Positions 1-10,538 of a stretch of 64,000 bases of DNA are shown here, in pieces. The first letter of the stretch is position 1. Every line of letters begins with the position of its first letter. The position numbers were made by a program, and so were the translations under genes. The stretch is from Heterostelium multicystogenum (lineage: Eukaryota; Evosea; Eumycetozoa; Acytosteliales; Acytosteliaceae), in the NCBI GenBank assembly GCA_003667245.1, contig RCNN01000176.1, forward strand, positions 1-64,000. The letters run 5' to 3'. The notes beneath the pieces are model-generated. The model ran no database searches and was not told where the DNA came from. It worked only from the letters and a program-made list of their open reading frames with translations.

Positions 1-521
1 CGACCAGGCTGGTGGCGTCTGGCCCTTCGGTGCTTTGAAACAGGCTCACCCCCAGGCCTTCGGCCTTTGAAGCTGCCAGCGCAGTCGTAGGGCTGCTCGA
101 TGCGCAGGTAGCGTTCGATGCGTGCGGCGTCCAGCGTCGCATGTGTACGGTGAAAGGGATGCAGTCGACCTGGCAATGGCCGGTGGCGCTGTTCAGTACA
201 GCCAGGCCGGTCAGGAAGCTGACGCGCTTGCCGCTGGCCGCCAGCAGTTGCTCACGGGCTTTTTCGAAGGTGTGGGGCTTGCCGATGATCTGGCCGTCGA
301 GCGCGGCGACCTGGTCCGAGCCGATGATCAGGTGGCCCGGATGGCTGTCAGCCAGGGCGCGGGCCTTTTCCTCGGCCAGGCGCTTGACCAGCTCCACAGC
401 GGACTCGTCCCGGCGGTGGCTTTCGTCGATATCCGGCGAGCTGCAGATGAACGGCAGGTGCAGGCGGTTCAACAATTCCCGGCGATAAAACCGAGCTGGA
501 AGCGAGTAATAAAGGCAGCAT
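1..521 (-). CDS. Maf/YceF-type nucleotide pyrophosphatase (C-terminus beyond window, frame broken)
   Basis: Maf-family nucleoside triphosphate pyrophosphatase. The YceF subgroup hydrolyses 7-methyl-GTP. The start reads MLPLLLASSS at 521 and the conserved core follows: IIGSDQVAALDGQIIGKP, which carries the catalytic Asp region, then SFLTGLAVLNS and FTVHMR, all matching YceF rather than the YhdE branch. The gene is divergent from yceD-rpmF-plsX, exactly as yceF is in E. coli. Family length is about 195 residues, so roughly the last 20 lie outside the window. Frame breaks are visible near 490 (just after the start), near 135 and near 67; the residues between them align well with the family, so these look like sequence errors. 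Confidence 0.85.
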
Positions 522-589
522 GGGCGTCTCCTCAAGGCAGTCGCGGATTCTAGCGGGGAGGCCCGGTGACGGACAGGGCTGAATTTCCT

Positions 590-617
590 TTGACATGGCC
601 GGGTGCATCCCTATAAT
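590..617 (+). promoter_or_regulatory. sigma70-type promoter of the yceD-rpmF-plsX operon
   Basis: TTGACA at 590-595 and TATAAT at 612-617 are separated by 16 bp; both hexamers match the consensus exactly. The expected transcription start is about 624, only two or three bases before the yceD ATG at 627, so the mRNA should be leaderless or nearly so. Confidence 0.8.
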
Positions 618-626
618 GCTGCGCCT

Positions 627-1154
627 ATGTTGAATGACCCGATTCCACCTCACGTTGACCCGCGCAAATTGGCTGATCGTGGCACCACCCTTCAAGGTGA
701 GCTGCTCCTGGCCGATTTGGAGAGACTCTGCGACCCGCTTTCCGACACTGTCGGTACGGTGCAGGCTAAATTCGTTTTTGAACGAGATGAACGTAAGTCT
801 GTGGTAATCCACAGCTTTATCGACACCGAAGTCAAAATGGTTTGCCAGCGTTGTCTTGAGCTGGTCACCCTGCCGATCCACAGCGAATGCAGTTATGCTG
901 TGGTGAAAGAGGGTGCGAATACCCAGTCGTTGCCGAAAGGTTATGACGTGCTGGAACTGGGCGAAGATCCTTTGGATCTGCAGTCACTGATCGAGGAGGA
1001 GCTTTTGCTCGCCTTGCCCATTGTGCCTGCTCATCATCCGGAAGAATGCCAGCAGCCGGCGGGTCTCGATGAGCCCGAACCGAGCGAGGACGAGGTAACG
1101 CGGTCCAACCCGTTCAGTGTATTGGCGCAGTTAAAGCGTGACCCAAACGTTTAG
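627..1154 (+). CDS. yceD: YceD/DUF177 family protein
   Basis: DUF177 (YceD) family, 175 residues. The family is linked to large ribosomal subunit/23S rRNA accumulation and is nearly always encoded just upstream of rpmF. The family pattern is visible: a CQRCLE motif near residues 72-77, then an acidic C-terminal part with LDLQSLIEEELLLALP. ATG 627 is chosen because MLNDPIPPHVDPRKLADRG is the usual Pseudomonas N-terminus; the longer open frame from 603 would include the -10 element. There is no room for a Shine-Dalgarno site if transcription starts at about 624. The reading frame is intact and is followed by rpmF after 13 bases. Confidence 0.93.
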   Translation: MLNDPIPPHVDPRKLADRGTTLQGELLLADLERLCDPLSDTVGTVQAKFVFERDERKSVVIHSFIDTEVKMVCQRCLELVTLPIHSECSYAVVKEGANTQSLPKGYDVLELGEDPLDLQSLIEEELLLALPIVPAHHPEECQQPAGLDEPEPSEDEVTRSNPFSVLAQLKRDPNV

Positions 1155-1167
1155 GAGTTAATCAATT

Positions 1168-1350
1168 ATGGCTGTTCAGCAGAACAAAAAATCCCGCTCT
1201 GCCCGTGACATGCGTCGTTCGCACGACGCCCTGACGGCAAGCACTCTGTCTGTAGAAAAAACCACCGGTGAAGTTCACCTGCGTCACCACGTATCGCCAG
1301 AAGGCGTATACCGTGGCCGTAAAGTGATCGACAAGGGCGCTGACGAGTAA
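1168..1350 (+). CDS. rpmF: 50S ribosomal protein L32
   Basis: Complete 60-residue bL32. The N-terminus [20 protein letters not shown] and the C-terminal part [15 protein letters not shown] are diagnostic. AGGAG at 1154-1158 overlaps the yceD stop and serves as the ribosome binding site. The gene lies between yceD and plsX, with only four bases to the plsX start, so the three are one transcript coupling ribosome and phospholipid synthesis. The frame is intact. This L32 lacks the zinc-binding Cys set seen in some other bacterial L32 proteins. Confidence 0.97.
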   Translation: MAVQQNKKSRSARDMRRSHDALTASTLSVEKTTGEVHLRHHVSPEGVYRGRKVIDKGADE

Positions 1351-1354
1351 TCAC

Positions 1355-2364
1355 TTGTCTGCTCAAGTCATCGCGATTGACGCAATGGGCGGGGACTTCG
1401 GTCCCCGCAGCATTGTTCAGGCCTGCATTGCTTGCCTGTCTGCCACGCCCTCGCTGCACCTGACCCTCGTCGGTCAACCCTCCTTACTTGAAGAACTGAT
1501 TGCCAGCCATCCGGCGGTGGATCGCGCGCGCCTGACTATTACACCGGCCAGCGAAACCATCACCATGGATGAAAAGCCTGCGCAGGCCTTGCGCGGCAAG
1601 CCTGATTCTTCGATGCGGGTGGCGCTTGAGCTGGTACGCGACGGCAAGGCCCAGGCCTGTGTCAGTGCCGGCAATACCGGGGCGTTGATGGCGTTGTCCC
1701 GGCATGTGCTGAAAACCCTGCCGGGCATTGACCGGCCGGCGATGGTTGCGGCTATTCCGACCCAGCAGGGCTATTGCCAGTTGCTGGACCTGGGGGCGAA
1801 CGTCGATTGCAGTGCCGAGCATCTGCTGCACTTTGCCCTGATGGGCTCGGTGGCGGCCGAAGCGCTGGGCGTGGCCCGGCCTCGGGTGGCGCTGCTGAAT
1901 ATCGGCACCGAAGACATCAAGGGCAACCAGCAGGTCAAGCTGGCGGCGACGCTGTTGCAAAGCGCGCGAGGCCTGAACTACATCGGCTTTGTCGAGGGTG
2001 ACGGTCTGTACCGCGGCGAAGCCGACGTGGTGGTGTGCGACGGTTTTGTCGGCAATATCCTGCTCAAGTCCAGCGAGGGCCTGGCGACGATGATTGCTGC
2101 GCGCATCGAGGCCTTGTTCAAGCGCAACCTGGCGTCACGCCTGGTGGGCGCCCTGGCGCTGCCCTTGATGCGGCGCTTGCAGGCTGACCTGGCTCCGGCG
2201 CGGCACAATGGTGCGAGTTTCCTCGGGTTGCAGGGCATCGTGGTGAAAAGTCATGGTTCGGCGGGGTGCAGGGTTTTCAAAGTGCCATCCAGCGCGCCTT
2301 GATCGAGATCCAGGAAAACCTGCCGCAACGCTTGCACGGCCGCCTTGAGGATCTGTTGCCTTAG
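1355..2364 (+). CDS. plsX: Phosphate acyltransferase PlsX (one frameshift)
   Basis: PlsX makes acyl-phosphate from acyl-ACP, the first step of phosphatidate synthesis with PlsY/PlsC. The protein begins at TTG 1355 with (M)[16 protein letters not shown], the PlsX N-terminal signature; no ATG lies closer, and the start is four bases after the rpmF stop. Conserved blocks [22 protein letters not shown] and [13 protein letters not shown] are present. The frame breaks near 2262 (one base missing in a GGC-GTG context), after which the usual C-terminus ([17 protein letters not shown]...) runs to TAG 2362-2364. Full length would be about 336 residues, normal for the family. Confidence 0.93.
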
Positions 2365-2490
2365 GCGAATCGGGCCGGAAATGCTTAAATGTGACCGGCC
2401 AGTTCAATTGACCATCCAATCTGTCAGTTTCTTGCGCTCCCACGTGTGGGGCGCCAATTTCCGACGACCAGATCATTAGGGGCTTGTTAC

Positions 2491-3429
2491 ATGTCTACAT
2501 CCCTCGCATTCGTCTTTCCAGGGCAGGGTTCGCAGTCCCTCGGCATGTTGGCCGAGCTGGGCGCGGAACATCAGTTGGTCCTGGACACTTTCAAGGAAGC
2601 CTCCGATGCCTTGGGTTACGACCTGTGGGCACTGACCCAGCAAGGGCCGGAAGAGCTGCTCAATCAAACCGACAAGACCCAACCCGCCATCCTCACCGCC
2701 TCCATCGCCCTGTGGCGCCTGTGGCTGGCTGAAGGCGGCGCACGTCCGGCCTACGTTGCCGGTCATAGCCTGGGCGAATACAGCGCCCTGGTAGCTGCTG
2801 GCAGCCTGACCCTCGGTGAAGCGGTCAAGCTGGTGGAGCGTCGTGGCCAGTTGATGCAGGAAGCGGTTCCTGCCGGGCAGGGCGGCATGGCTGCCATTCT
2901 CGGCCTGGAAGATGCTGACGTGATTGCTGCCTGCGCCGAAGCGGCCCAGGGCGAAGTGGTCAGCGCCGTGAACTTCAACTCCCCTGGCCAGGTGGTGATC
3001 GCCGGCGCCAAGGCGGCGGTAGAGCGCGCCATCGAAGGCTGCAAGGCCCGTGGCGCCAAGCGTGCGTTGCCGTTGCCGGTCAGCGTGCCGTCCCACTGCG
3101 AACTGATGCGCCCGGCTGCCGAGCGTTTCGCCGAGTCGATCGCTGCGATCAACTGGCAGGCGCCGCAGATTCCGTTGGTGCAGAACGTCAGTGCCGCCGT
3201 GGCCTCTGACTTGGAAACCCTCAAGCGCGATCTGCTGGAGCAGCTGTACAAGCCGGTTCGCTGGGTTGAGTCGGTGCAGACCCTGGCCGCCAACGGCGCC
3301 ACCCAATTGGTAGAGTGCGGCCCGGGCAAAGTCCTCGCCGGCCTGAACAAGCGTTGCGCCGAAGGCGTGTCGACTTCCAACCTCAATACCCCGGATGCCT
3401 TCGCTGCCGCTCGCGCAGCCCTGGCCTGA
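2491..3429 (+). CDS. fabD: Malonyl-CoA:ACP transacylase FabD
   Basis: 312-residue FabD, which moves malonyl from CoA to ACP to feed fatty-acid elongation. ATG 2491 gives MSTSLAFVFPGQGSQS, with the oxyanion-hole motif GQGSQ; the active-site Ser lies in GHSLGEYSAL near residues 91-100, and the catalytic His in VPSHCELM near 205. The open frame extends upstream to 2446, but TAGGGG at 2478-2483 and family alignment favour 2491. Intact, unlike its neighbours. It precedes fabG by about 30 bases. Confidence 0.96.
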   Translation: MSTSLAFVFPGQGSQSLGMLAELGAEHQLVLDTFKEASDALGYDLWALTQQGPEELLNQTDKTQPAILTASIALWRLWLAEGGARPAYVAGHSLGEYSALVAAGSLTLGEAVKLVERRGQLMQEAVPAGQGGMAAILGLEDADVIAACAEAAQGEVVSAVNFNSPGQVVIAGAKAAVERAIEGCKARGAKRALPLPVSVPSHCELMRPAAERFAESIAAINWQAPQIPLVQNVSAAVASDLETLKRDLLEQLYKPVRWVESVQTLAANGATQLVECGPGKVLAGLNKRCAEGVSTSNLNTPDAFAAARAALA

Positions 3430-3459
3430 CGTTAATTTCCGAACCTAGGAGAAGCCTGC

Positions 3460-4206
3460 ATGAGTCTGCAAGGTAAAGTTGCACTGGTCACCGGCGCAAG
3501 CCGTGGCATTGGCCAGGCGATCGCCCTGGAGCTGGGCCGTCTGGGCGCTTGTGGTCATCGGTACCGCAACCTCCGCCGCCGGCGCTGAACGTATTGCCGC
3601 GACGCTGAAGGAAAACGGCGTCCAGGGCACCGGTCTTGAGCTTAACGTGACCAGCGATGAGTCCGTGGCGGCCGTATTGGCTGAAATCACGGCGCAATTC
3701 GGTGCACCGGCTATTCTGGTGAACAATGCCGGTATTACCCGCGATAACCTGATGATGCGTATGAAAGACGACGAGTGGCATGACGTCGTTGATACCAACC
3801 TGAACAGTCTGTTTCGCCTGTCCAAGGGTGTTTTGCGCGGCATGACCAAGGCTCGTTGGGGTCGAATTATCAATATTGGCTCTGTTGTGGGTGCCATGGG
3901 CAACGCAGGCCAAGTAAACTACGCAGCCGCCAAGGCCGGTCTGGAAGGTTTCAGCCGTGCATTGGCGCGTGAAGTAGGCTCGCGGTCGATTACGGTCAAC
4001 TCGGTGGCCCCAGGGTTCATCGACACCGATATGACCCGCGAATTGCCTGAAGCGCAGCGTGAAGCGTTGCTGACGCAGATTTCCGCTGGGCCGTCTGGGC
4101 CAGGCTCAAGAGATCGCGAATGTGGTCGCTTTCCTGGCAATCCGACGGTGCGGCATACGTGACTGGGGCTACAATCCCGGTGAACGGCGGGATGTACATG
4201 AGTTAA
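3460..4206 (+). CDS. fabG: 3-oxoacyl-ACP reductase FabG (three one-base insertions)
   Basis: NADPH-dependent beta-ketoacyl-ACP reductase of the SDR family. Visible: [15 protein letters not shown] (nucleotide binding), [10 protein letters not shown], and the Ser...Tyr-x3-Lys active site in [20 protein letters not shown]. The frame is broken by an extra T near 3551, an extra T near 4082 and an extra A near 4138; between and after them the sequence is canonical, ending in [15 protein letters not shown] at TAA 4204-4206. Repaired length is about 247 residues, as expected. AGGAG at 3447-3451 is the ribosome binding site. An essential gene, so the breaks are almost certainly sequence errors. Confidence 0.94.
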
Positions 4207-4318
4207 ATTGTGACGGATCGCTTCAAAAAAATGTCATACGAGCTGTCTAAAATCCGTTATAAAGCTGCAATCTATTTATAGGCAGATGGCCAATAGGGTA
4301 CGAGGGTGAAGCTTTCAG

Positions 4319-4346
4319 TTGAAAAGCTGAAAAGTCTTTCTATACA
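4319..4346 (+). promoter_or_regulatory. Candidate acpP promoter
   Basis: TTGAAA at 4319-4324 and TATACA at 4341-4346 with a 16-bp spacer lie about 53 bases before the acpP start. The 192-bp fabG-acpP gap is the only long gap in this part of the cluster, and acpP needs a very high expression level, which fits a dedicated promoter. A weak dyad (CTTTCAG...CTGAAAA) overlaps the -35. Confidence 0.55.
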
Positions 4347-4398
4347 CTTACCCACTGGCCAGCTGCCTGAATTTGTCCATTAGGAGTGAAAACAAGGT

Positions 4399-4636
4399 AT
4401 GAGCACCATCGAAGAGCGCGTCAAGAAAATCGTTGCCGAGCAACTGGGCGTTAAAGAAGAAGAAGTGACCAACAGCGCTTCCTTCGTTGAAGACCTGGGT
4501 GCCGACTCCCTTGACACCGTTGAGCTGGTGATGGCTCTGGAAGAGGAATTCGAGACCGAAATCCCGGACGAAGAAGCTGAAAAAAATCACTACCGTTCAA
4601 GCTGCTATCGACTACGTTACTAGCCACCAGGCGTAA
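4399..4636 (+). CDS. acpP: Acyl carrier protein (one inserted A)
   Basis: Acyl carrier protein, 78 residues when read correctly. [18 protein letters not shown] at the start and the phosphopantetheine Ser in [21 protein letters not shown] (near residue 37) are diagnostic. A run of seven A at 4580-4586, where six are expected, shifts the frame near residue 62; the proper C-terminus ([16 protein letters not shown]) then ends at TAA 4634-4636. The gene is essential and strongly expressed, so this is the clearest example that indels in this window are errors. Confidence 0.96.
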
Positions 4637-4664
4637 TAGTTTGTAATCGTCGCTTGCTGTGATG

Positions 4665-4700
4665 GAAAAACCGCACTGCCCTATGGCGTGCGGTTTTTTT
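4665..4700 (+). terminator. Rho-independent terminator after acpP
   Basis: Stem AAACCGCAC / GTGCGGTTT around a TGCCCTATGGC loop, followed by a T run to 4700. It lies 28 bases after the acpP stop, so fabF is reached by read-through or its own promoter. Confidence 0.85.
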
Positions 4701-4747
4701 CCTTTAAGCCTGATGCAAAGTGTCGTCATTAGAAAAAGGAGAGTGCT

Positions 4748-5999
4748 GTGTCGCGTAGACGCGTCGTAGTCACCGGTATGGGTATGTTGTCGCCACTGGG
4801 TACGGATGTGCCGAGCAGTTGGCAGGGCATTCTGGCTGGCCGCAGTGGTATTGGTCTGATCGAACACACGGACCTTTCTGCCTATTCCACCCGTTTTGGC
4901 GGCTCGGTAAAGGACTTCAATGTCGAGGAATATCTCTCGGTCAAAGAGTCCCGCAAACTCGACCTGTTCATTCAATACGGCCTGGCAGCCGGTTTTCAGG
5001 CGGTGCGTAATGCCGGCCTGGAAGTCACCGACGCCAACCGTGAGCGCATCGGCGTGGCCATGGGTTCGGGTATTGGCGGTCTGACCAATATCGAAGAAAC
5101 CAGCCGCACCCTGCATGAGTCCGGCCCTCGCAGAATTTCACCGTTCTTCGTGCCTGGCTCGATCATCAACATGATTTCCGGTTTCCTGTCCATCCACTTG
5201 GGTGCCCAGGGGCCTAAACTACGCCATTTTCCACGGCGTGCACCACGGGCACTCACTGCATCGGCATGGCGGCGCGCAATATCGCCTATGACGAGGCCGA
5301 CGTGATGATCGCTGGCGGTGCCGAGATGGCCGCCTGCGGTTTGGGCATGGGCGGCTTCGGCGCGTCCCGTGCGTTGTCGACCCGCAATGACGAGCCGACC
5401 CGTGCCAGCCGTCCGTGGGACAAGGGCCGTGACGGTTTTGTTCTGGCCGACGGTGCCGGTGCGCTGGTACTCGAAGAGCTGGAGCACGCGAAGGCCCGTG
5501 GCGCAACCATCTACGCCGAGCTGATTGGTTTCGGCATGAGCGGTGATGCGTACCACATGACCTCGCCTCCGTCGGATGGCGCGGGGTGCTGCACGCTTGC
5601 ATCACCAATGCGTTGCGTGATGCCAAGGTCAACGTTGACCAGGTGCAGTACATCAATGCCCATGGCACTTCGACCCCGACCGGCGACCTGGCGGAAGCCG
5701 AGGCCATCAAGTCGGTGTTCGGCGAGCACGCCTACAAGCTGGCGGTCAGTTCCACCAAGTCCATGACCGGTCACCTGTTGGGTGCGGCGGGCGCGGTCGA
5801 GGCAATCTTCAGCGTGCTGGCCATCAAGGATTCAGGTCGCTCCGCCGACCATCAACCTCGATGACCCGGATGAGGGCTGCGACCTGAAACTTCGTGCCTC
5901 ACGAGCCGCAGAAGATGCCGATCGACGTGGTGCTTGTCCAACTCGTTCGGTTTTGGTGGTACCAACGGTTCCCTGGTGTTCCGCCGGTTCGCCGAGTGA
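4748..5999 (+). CDS. fabF: Beta-ketoacyl-ACP synthase II FabF (several frameshifts)
   Basis: Condensing enzyme KAS II, which elongates acyl-ACP with malonyl-ACP. It starts at GTG 4748 ([17 protein letters not shown]) after AAGGAG at 4737-4742. The active-site Cys region ([10 protein letters not shown]) lies around 5235-5265, the first His in [11 protein letters not shown] and the second in the C-terminal NSFGFGGTN block. Frame breaks: extra A near 5217, extra T near 5229, a further break near 5583, and others near 5836, 5893 and 5935. It ends ...VFRRFAE at TGA 5997-5999. Repaired length is about 415 residues, normal. The stop overlaps the pabC start (TGATG). Confidence 0.93.
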
Positions 6000-6814
6000 T
6001 GGAGAGCTGGGTCGACGGTCAGCCGGCGGGCGCAGTGCCCCTGAAAGACCGTGGCCTGGCATACGGTGATGGGCTGTTCGAGACCATTGCCGTCAAGGTC
6101 GGGCAGCCCGTGCTGCTTGACCGCCACCTGCAGCGCCTTGAAGAAGGTTGTAGGCGGTTGGCGATTGTTGCGGATCAAACCCTGATCCGCAGCGAAATTG
6201 CTGGCCTACGCCGCCGCCCTCGGTGACGGTGTACTCAAGTTGATCCTGACCCGTGGCGACAGCCAGCGCGGTTATGGCATCAGTGCTGGCGCTCCGGCGC
6301 GGCGCATTCTGCAAGGCAGTCCACCTGCCACTTATCCCCCGGAACATGCAGCGTCAGGCATTCGCCTGTTTGCGTGTACCACGCGTTTGTCCGAGCAACC
6401 GTTGCTCGCCGGCCTCAAGCACCTCAATCGACTGGAACAGGTGTTCGCCCGCGCCGAATGGCAGGATGCCGAACACGCCGAAGGTTTTGATGCTGGATAT
6501 GTCCGGTCGAGTCATCGAAGGGCGTCTTCAGCAACCTGTTTCTGGTGCGTAACGGCGTGTTGCTGACCGCTGATCTGAATCGCTGTGGCGTCGCCGGCGT
6601 CATGCGGGCCGAGCTGTTGCCCAGGCGCAGGCGTTGGGCATCCCGACGAGCGTGGCGATATCAGCCTTGAGCAGCTGCAACAGGCCGATGAAGTCTTGGT
6701 GTGCAACAGCGTATATGGCATTTGGCCGGTGCGCGGATGTGCTGCGATGAGCTGGCCGGTTGGGCCGCTCACCGTAACCTGCAGGGCATTGTTCGCGCAC
6801 TATTGGATATTTGA
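5999..6814 (+). CDS. pabC: Aminodeoxychorismate lyase PabC (several frameshifts)
   Basis: PLP enzyme of fold type IV that releases p-aminobenzoate from aminodeoxychorismate for folate synthesis. The start [29 protein letters not shown] at ATG 5999 is typical; the Lys that binds PLP falls in the GLKHLNRLEQV region near 6410-6440. The start overlaps the fabF stop, so translation is coupled. The frame is broken near 6203, 6500, 6520 and 6610; the C-terminus (NLQGIVRALLDI) reaches TGA 6812-6814. Expected length is about 271 residues, as seen after repair. Confidence 0.9.
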
Positions 6815-6815
6815 T

Positions 6816-7927
6816 TTGAGACGTAAATTTGTATTGTTGCTGGAGATCGGTCTGGTCCTGGCGGTTTGCTGCTGGGCGCTTCGGCCTGGAAGCTGAACTC
6901 GGCCCTTGAACAGCCCTTGAATCTGACCCAGGAGCAATTGCTGGACGTACCGGCTGGCGCGACGCCACCGGCACCTCAATCGCCTGGAAAATGACGGCGT
7001 GCTCAAGGATGCGTTCTGGTTGCGTCTCTACTGGCGCTTCAACCTCGACGGCCAGCCGCTGCACAGCGGCGAATACCGCATGACCCGGGCCTCACCGCCG
7101 AAGGCCTGATCGGCCTGTGGCAGCGTGGCGAAGTGGTGCAGTACAGCATTACGCTGGTGAAAGGCTGGAACTTCCGCCAGGTGCGCGCGGCCCTGGCCAA
7201 GCATGAAAAGATCGAGCAGACCCTGTCCGGCCTGAGTGACAGCGAGGTGATGGAAAAACTCGGCCACCGGGCGTATTTCCTGAAGGGCGCTTCTTCCGGA
7301 CACCTACCGCTTCGTGCGTGGCATGAGCGACGTTGAACTGCTGAAAAAATCCTACAACCGTCTGGACGATGTTCCTCGCCCAGGAGTGGAGCAAGCGCGC
7401 GGCCGATGCGCCGTACACCGACCCCTATCAAGCGCTGATCATGGCCTCGCTGGTGGAGAAAGAAACCGGCGTGCCGGAAGAGCGCGGCCAGATCGCCGGG
7501 GTATTCGTGCGGCGCATGCAGATCGGCATGCTGCTGCAAACCGACCCGACGGTGATCTACGGCTCGGTGAGCGCTACACCGGCAAGCTGACCCGCGCACA
7601 CCTCAAGGAAGCACGCCCTACAACACCTACGTGATCGCCGGCCTGCCGCCGACGCCGATCGCCATGGTCGGGCGGGAGGCGATTCATGCTGCGCTGAACC
7701 CGGTGGCGGGCAGCAGCCTGTATTTCGTTTGCCCGCGGCGATGGCAGCCATATTTTCTCGGATAACCTGGATGCGCATAACGCAGCAGTGCGTGAGTTCC
7801 AGATGAAGCGTCGCGCCGATTACCGTTCCAGCCGGCGCCGGCGGCAAAGCCTGCGGACGCGCCGGTGGATACGCCCGCCGAGCCGGCTCCGGCACCCGAC
7901 GACGCCGCGCCGCAAAGCCCGCAATGA
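6816..7927 (+). CDS. mltG: Endolytic murein transglycosylase MltG (many frameshifts)
   Basis: MltG (YceG) is an inner-membrane lytic transglycosylase thought to set glycan strand length at nascent peptidoglycan. The TTG start at 6816, one base after the pabC stop, gives [17 protein letters not shown]..., an N-terminal membrane anchor; family blocks [32 protein letters not shown] (catalytic Glu region, near 7450-7470) and LPPTPI follow. At least seven one-base shifts occur between 6870 and 7830. The C-terminal tail is Pro/Ala-rich. It lies between pabC and tmk, as in other Pseudomonas. Confidence 0.9.
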
Positions 7928-7946
7928 CTCTGACTAAGGACTGCCT

Positions 7947-8570
<624 letters not shown>

Positions 8571-8578
<8 letters not shown>

Positions 8579-9564
8579 AGCCTATCCATGGCAGGACAGC
8601 CTCTGGCAGCAACTGGCGGGCCGTGCCCAGCACGCCCACGCCTACCTGCTCCACGGCCCGGTGGGCATCGGCAAGCGCGCCCTGGCGCGAGCGGCTGATG
8701 GCCAGCTTGTTGTGCCAGCGGCCCAACGGCCTGGAAGCCTGCGGCGAATGTAAATCCTGCATGCTGCTCAAGGCCGGCAGCCACCCGGACAACTATCTGC
8801 TGGAACCGGAAGAGGCCGACAAGGCGATCAAGGTCGACCAGGTGCGTGATTCTGGTCAGCTTCGTGGTGCAGACCGCGCAGATGGGCGGGCGCAAGGTGG
8901 TGCTGATCGAAACCGGTGGAGTCGATGAACATCAACGCCGCCAATGCCTTGCTCAAGAGCCTGGAAGAACCGTCCGGCGATACCGTGCTGCTGCTGGTCA
9001 GCCACCAGTCCAGCCGCCTGCTGCCGACCATTCGCAGCCGCTGCGTGCAGCAGGCCTGCCCGTTGCCGAGCGAAGCCATGAGCCTGCAGTGGCTGGCGCA
9101 GGCGTTGCCGGACTGCGGCGAGGCAGAGCGCGTCGAGTTGCTGACCCTGGCGGCCGGTTCGCCCCTGGCGGCGGTCAAGCTCCAGGCCCAGGGCGTGCGT
9201 GAACAGCGTGCGCTGGTGGTGGACGGGGTGAAGAAACTGCTCAAGCAGGAAGTGTCGGCCACGCAACTGGCCGAAAGCGCCTGGAAAGACATTCCCTTGC
9301 TGCTGCTGTTCGACTGGTTTTGCGACTGGTCGAGCCTGATCCTGCGCTACCAGCTGACCCAGGACGAAAAACGGCCTTGGGCTGCCGGACATGCGCAAAG
9401 TCGTGCAATACCTGGCGCAGAAGAGCGCCCAGGACAAGGTGCTGAACATCCAGGACTGGATCCTCGCCCAACGCCAGAAGGTCCTCGGCAAGGCCAACCT
9501 CAATCGCGTGCTGTTGCTTGAGGCCTTGCTGGTGCAGTGGGTCGGTTTGCTCGGCCGCCGTTAA
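8571..9564 (+). CDS. holB: DNA polymerase III delta' subunit HolB (several frameshifts)
   Basis: Clamp-loader delta' subunit. The start is GTG 8571 (VAEAYPWQDSLWQQL) or GTG 8565, both inside the tmk end. HAYLLHGPVGIGKRALA is the degenerate P-loop and CGECKSCMLLKAGSHPD the zinc-binding Cys set; NAANALLKSLEEPSGDTVLLLVS and the SRC motif (TIRSRC) are clamp-loader signatures. Frame breaks fall near 8690, 8850, 8920 and 9375. It ends VQWVGLLGRR at TAA 9562-9564. In related genomes pilZ follows; here tatD begins after only 63 bases. Confidence 0.92.
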
Positions 9565-9627
9565 TTTCAGTGGCCGACGGGTGTATCGTTGGCCAGACAC
9601 TTTCCGTGACTCAAGTTGTAGATCCCT

Positions 9628-10412
9628 ATGCTCGTAGATTCCCATTGCCACCTTGATCGCCTCGACCTGGCCCAGCACGGCGGCTCCCTCGACGCCGCCC
9701 TTGAAGCTGCGCGCCAGCGCGGGGTAGGGCACTTCCTGTGCATCGGCGTCAGCGCGGAAAACGCCGCCGACGTCAAAGCCCTGGCCGATCGTTATGCCGA
9801 TGTCGACTGCTCGGTGGGCATTCACCCGCTGGACCTCAAGCCCGGCGAAGCCCCGGCCTCGACTGGCTGCTCGGTGAACTCAATCACCCGCGCGTGGTGG
9901 CCATCGGTGAGACCGGCCTGGATTACCACTACGAACCGGAAGCTGCCGAGTTGCAGCAGGCGTCGTTCCGTCTGCACCTGCAAGCCGCCCAGCAGACTGG
10001 CAAGCCGGTGATCGTCCACACCGTGGCGCCCGTGCCGACACCCTGACCCTGCTTGCGCGAAGCCGCGCTGCCCCAGGCTGGTGTGCTGCATTGCTTCACT
10101 GAAGACTGGGACATGGCCAAGGCCGCGCTGGACCTTGGTTTCTACATTTCCTTGTCGGGCATCGTGACCTTCCGCAACGCCGATGCCCTGCGCGATGTCG
10201 CGCGCCAGGTCCCGGCAGACCGCCTGCTGGTGGAAACCGATTCGCCGTACCTGGCGCCAATTCCCCATCGCGGCAAACCCAACCTGCCGGAATACGTACG
10301 GGATGTGGCGGATTACCTGGCGATGCTGCGGGGCGAGTCCTACGAGCGCTTTGCCGAACAGACCACCGAAAACTTCAAGCGCCTGTTCCCGCTGGCCCAC
10401 GTCGGCCACTGA
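9628..10412 (+). CDS. TatD-family hydrolase (two frameshifts)
   Basis: Metal-dependent DNase/hydrolase of the TatD (YcfH) family with a TIM-barrel amidohydrolase fold. Metal ligands are visible: [10 protein letters not shown] at the start, GETGLDYHY near residue 90, [10 protein letters not shown] (His) and [17 protein letters not shown] (Asp). The frame slips near 9862 (extra base after GEAPA) and near 10025-10050. Repaired length is about 260 residues, as for YcfH. It is last in the fab-holB cluster and is followed by the convergent sRNA RgsA. Confidence 0.92.
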
Positions 10413-10420
10413 ATCGCAGG

Positions 10421-10538
10421 CAAAAAAAACCCGGTTCTGGGGGGTGAATCCGGGCTAAGACCATTAGGAGTAAAACAAGGGTACGCAGTCCGTCGGTACC
10501 CAGGTCGACGCGTCACTTGGGGGAGATGCCACGCCGAC
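10421..10538 (-). ncRNA. rgsA: RgsA (P16)-type small RNA
   Basis: The intergenic region after tatD is where the GacA/RpoS-linked sRNA RgsA lies in P. aeruginosa (PA2958-PA2959 gap). On the minus strand there is a strong terminator: stem CCCGG / CCGGG across GATTCACCCCCCAGAA..., then eight T (read from 10450 down to 10421). A CAATACT element at 10551-10545 (minus) resembles a sigma-S -10, placing the start near 10538 and giving a transcript of about 118 nt, the known RgsA size. The C-rich stretch ATCTCCCCCAAGTGACGCG near 10530-10510 lies in its 5' part. Identity rests on position, size and terminator, not on a database match. Confidence 0.72.

Noticed and set aside
122..553. Open frame on the plus strand opposite the Maf gene
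   Set aside because: It is the shadow of the minus-strand YceF gene, whose conserved motifs run through the same bases.
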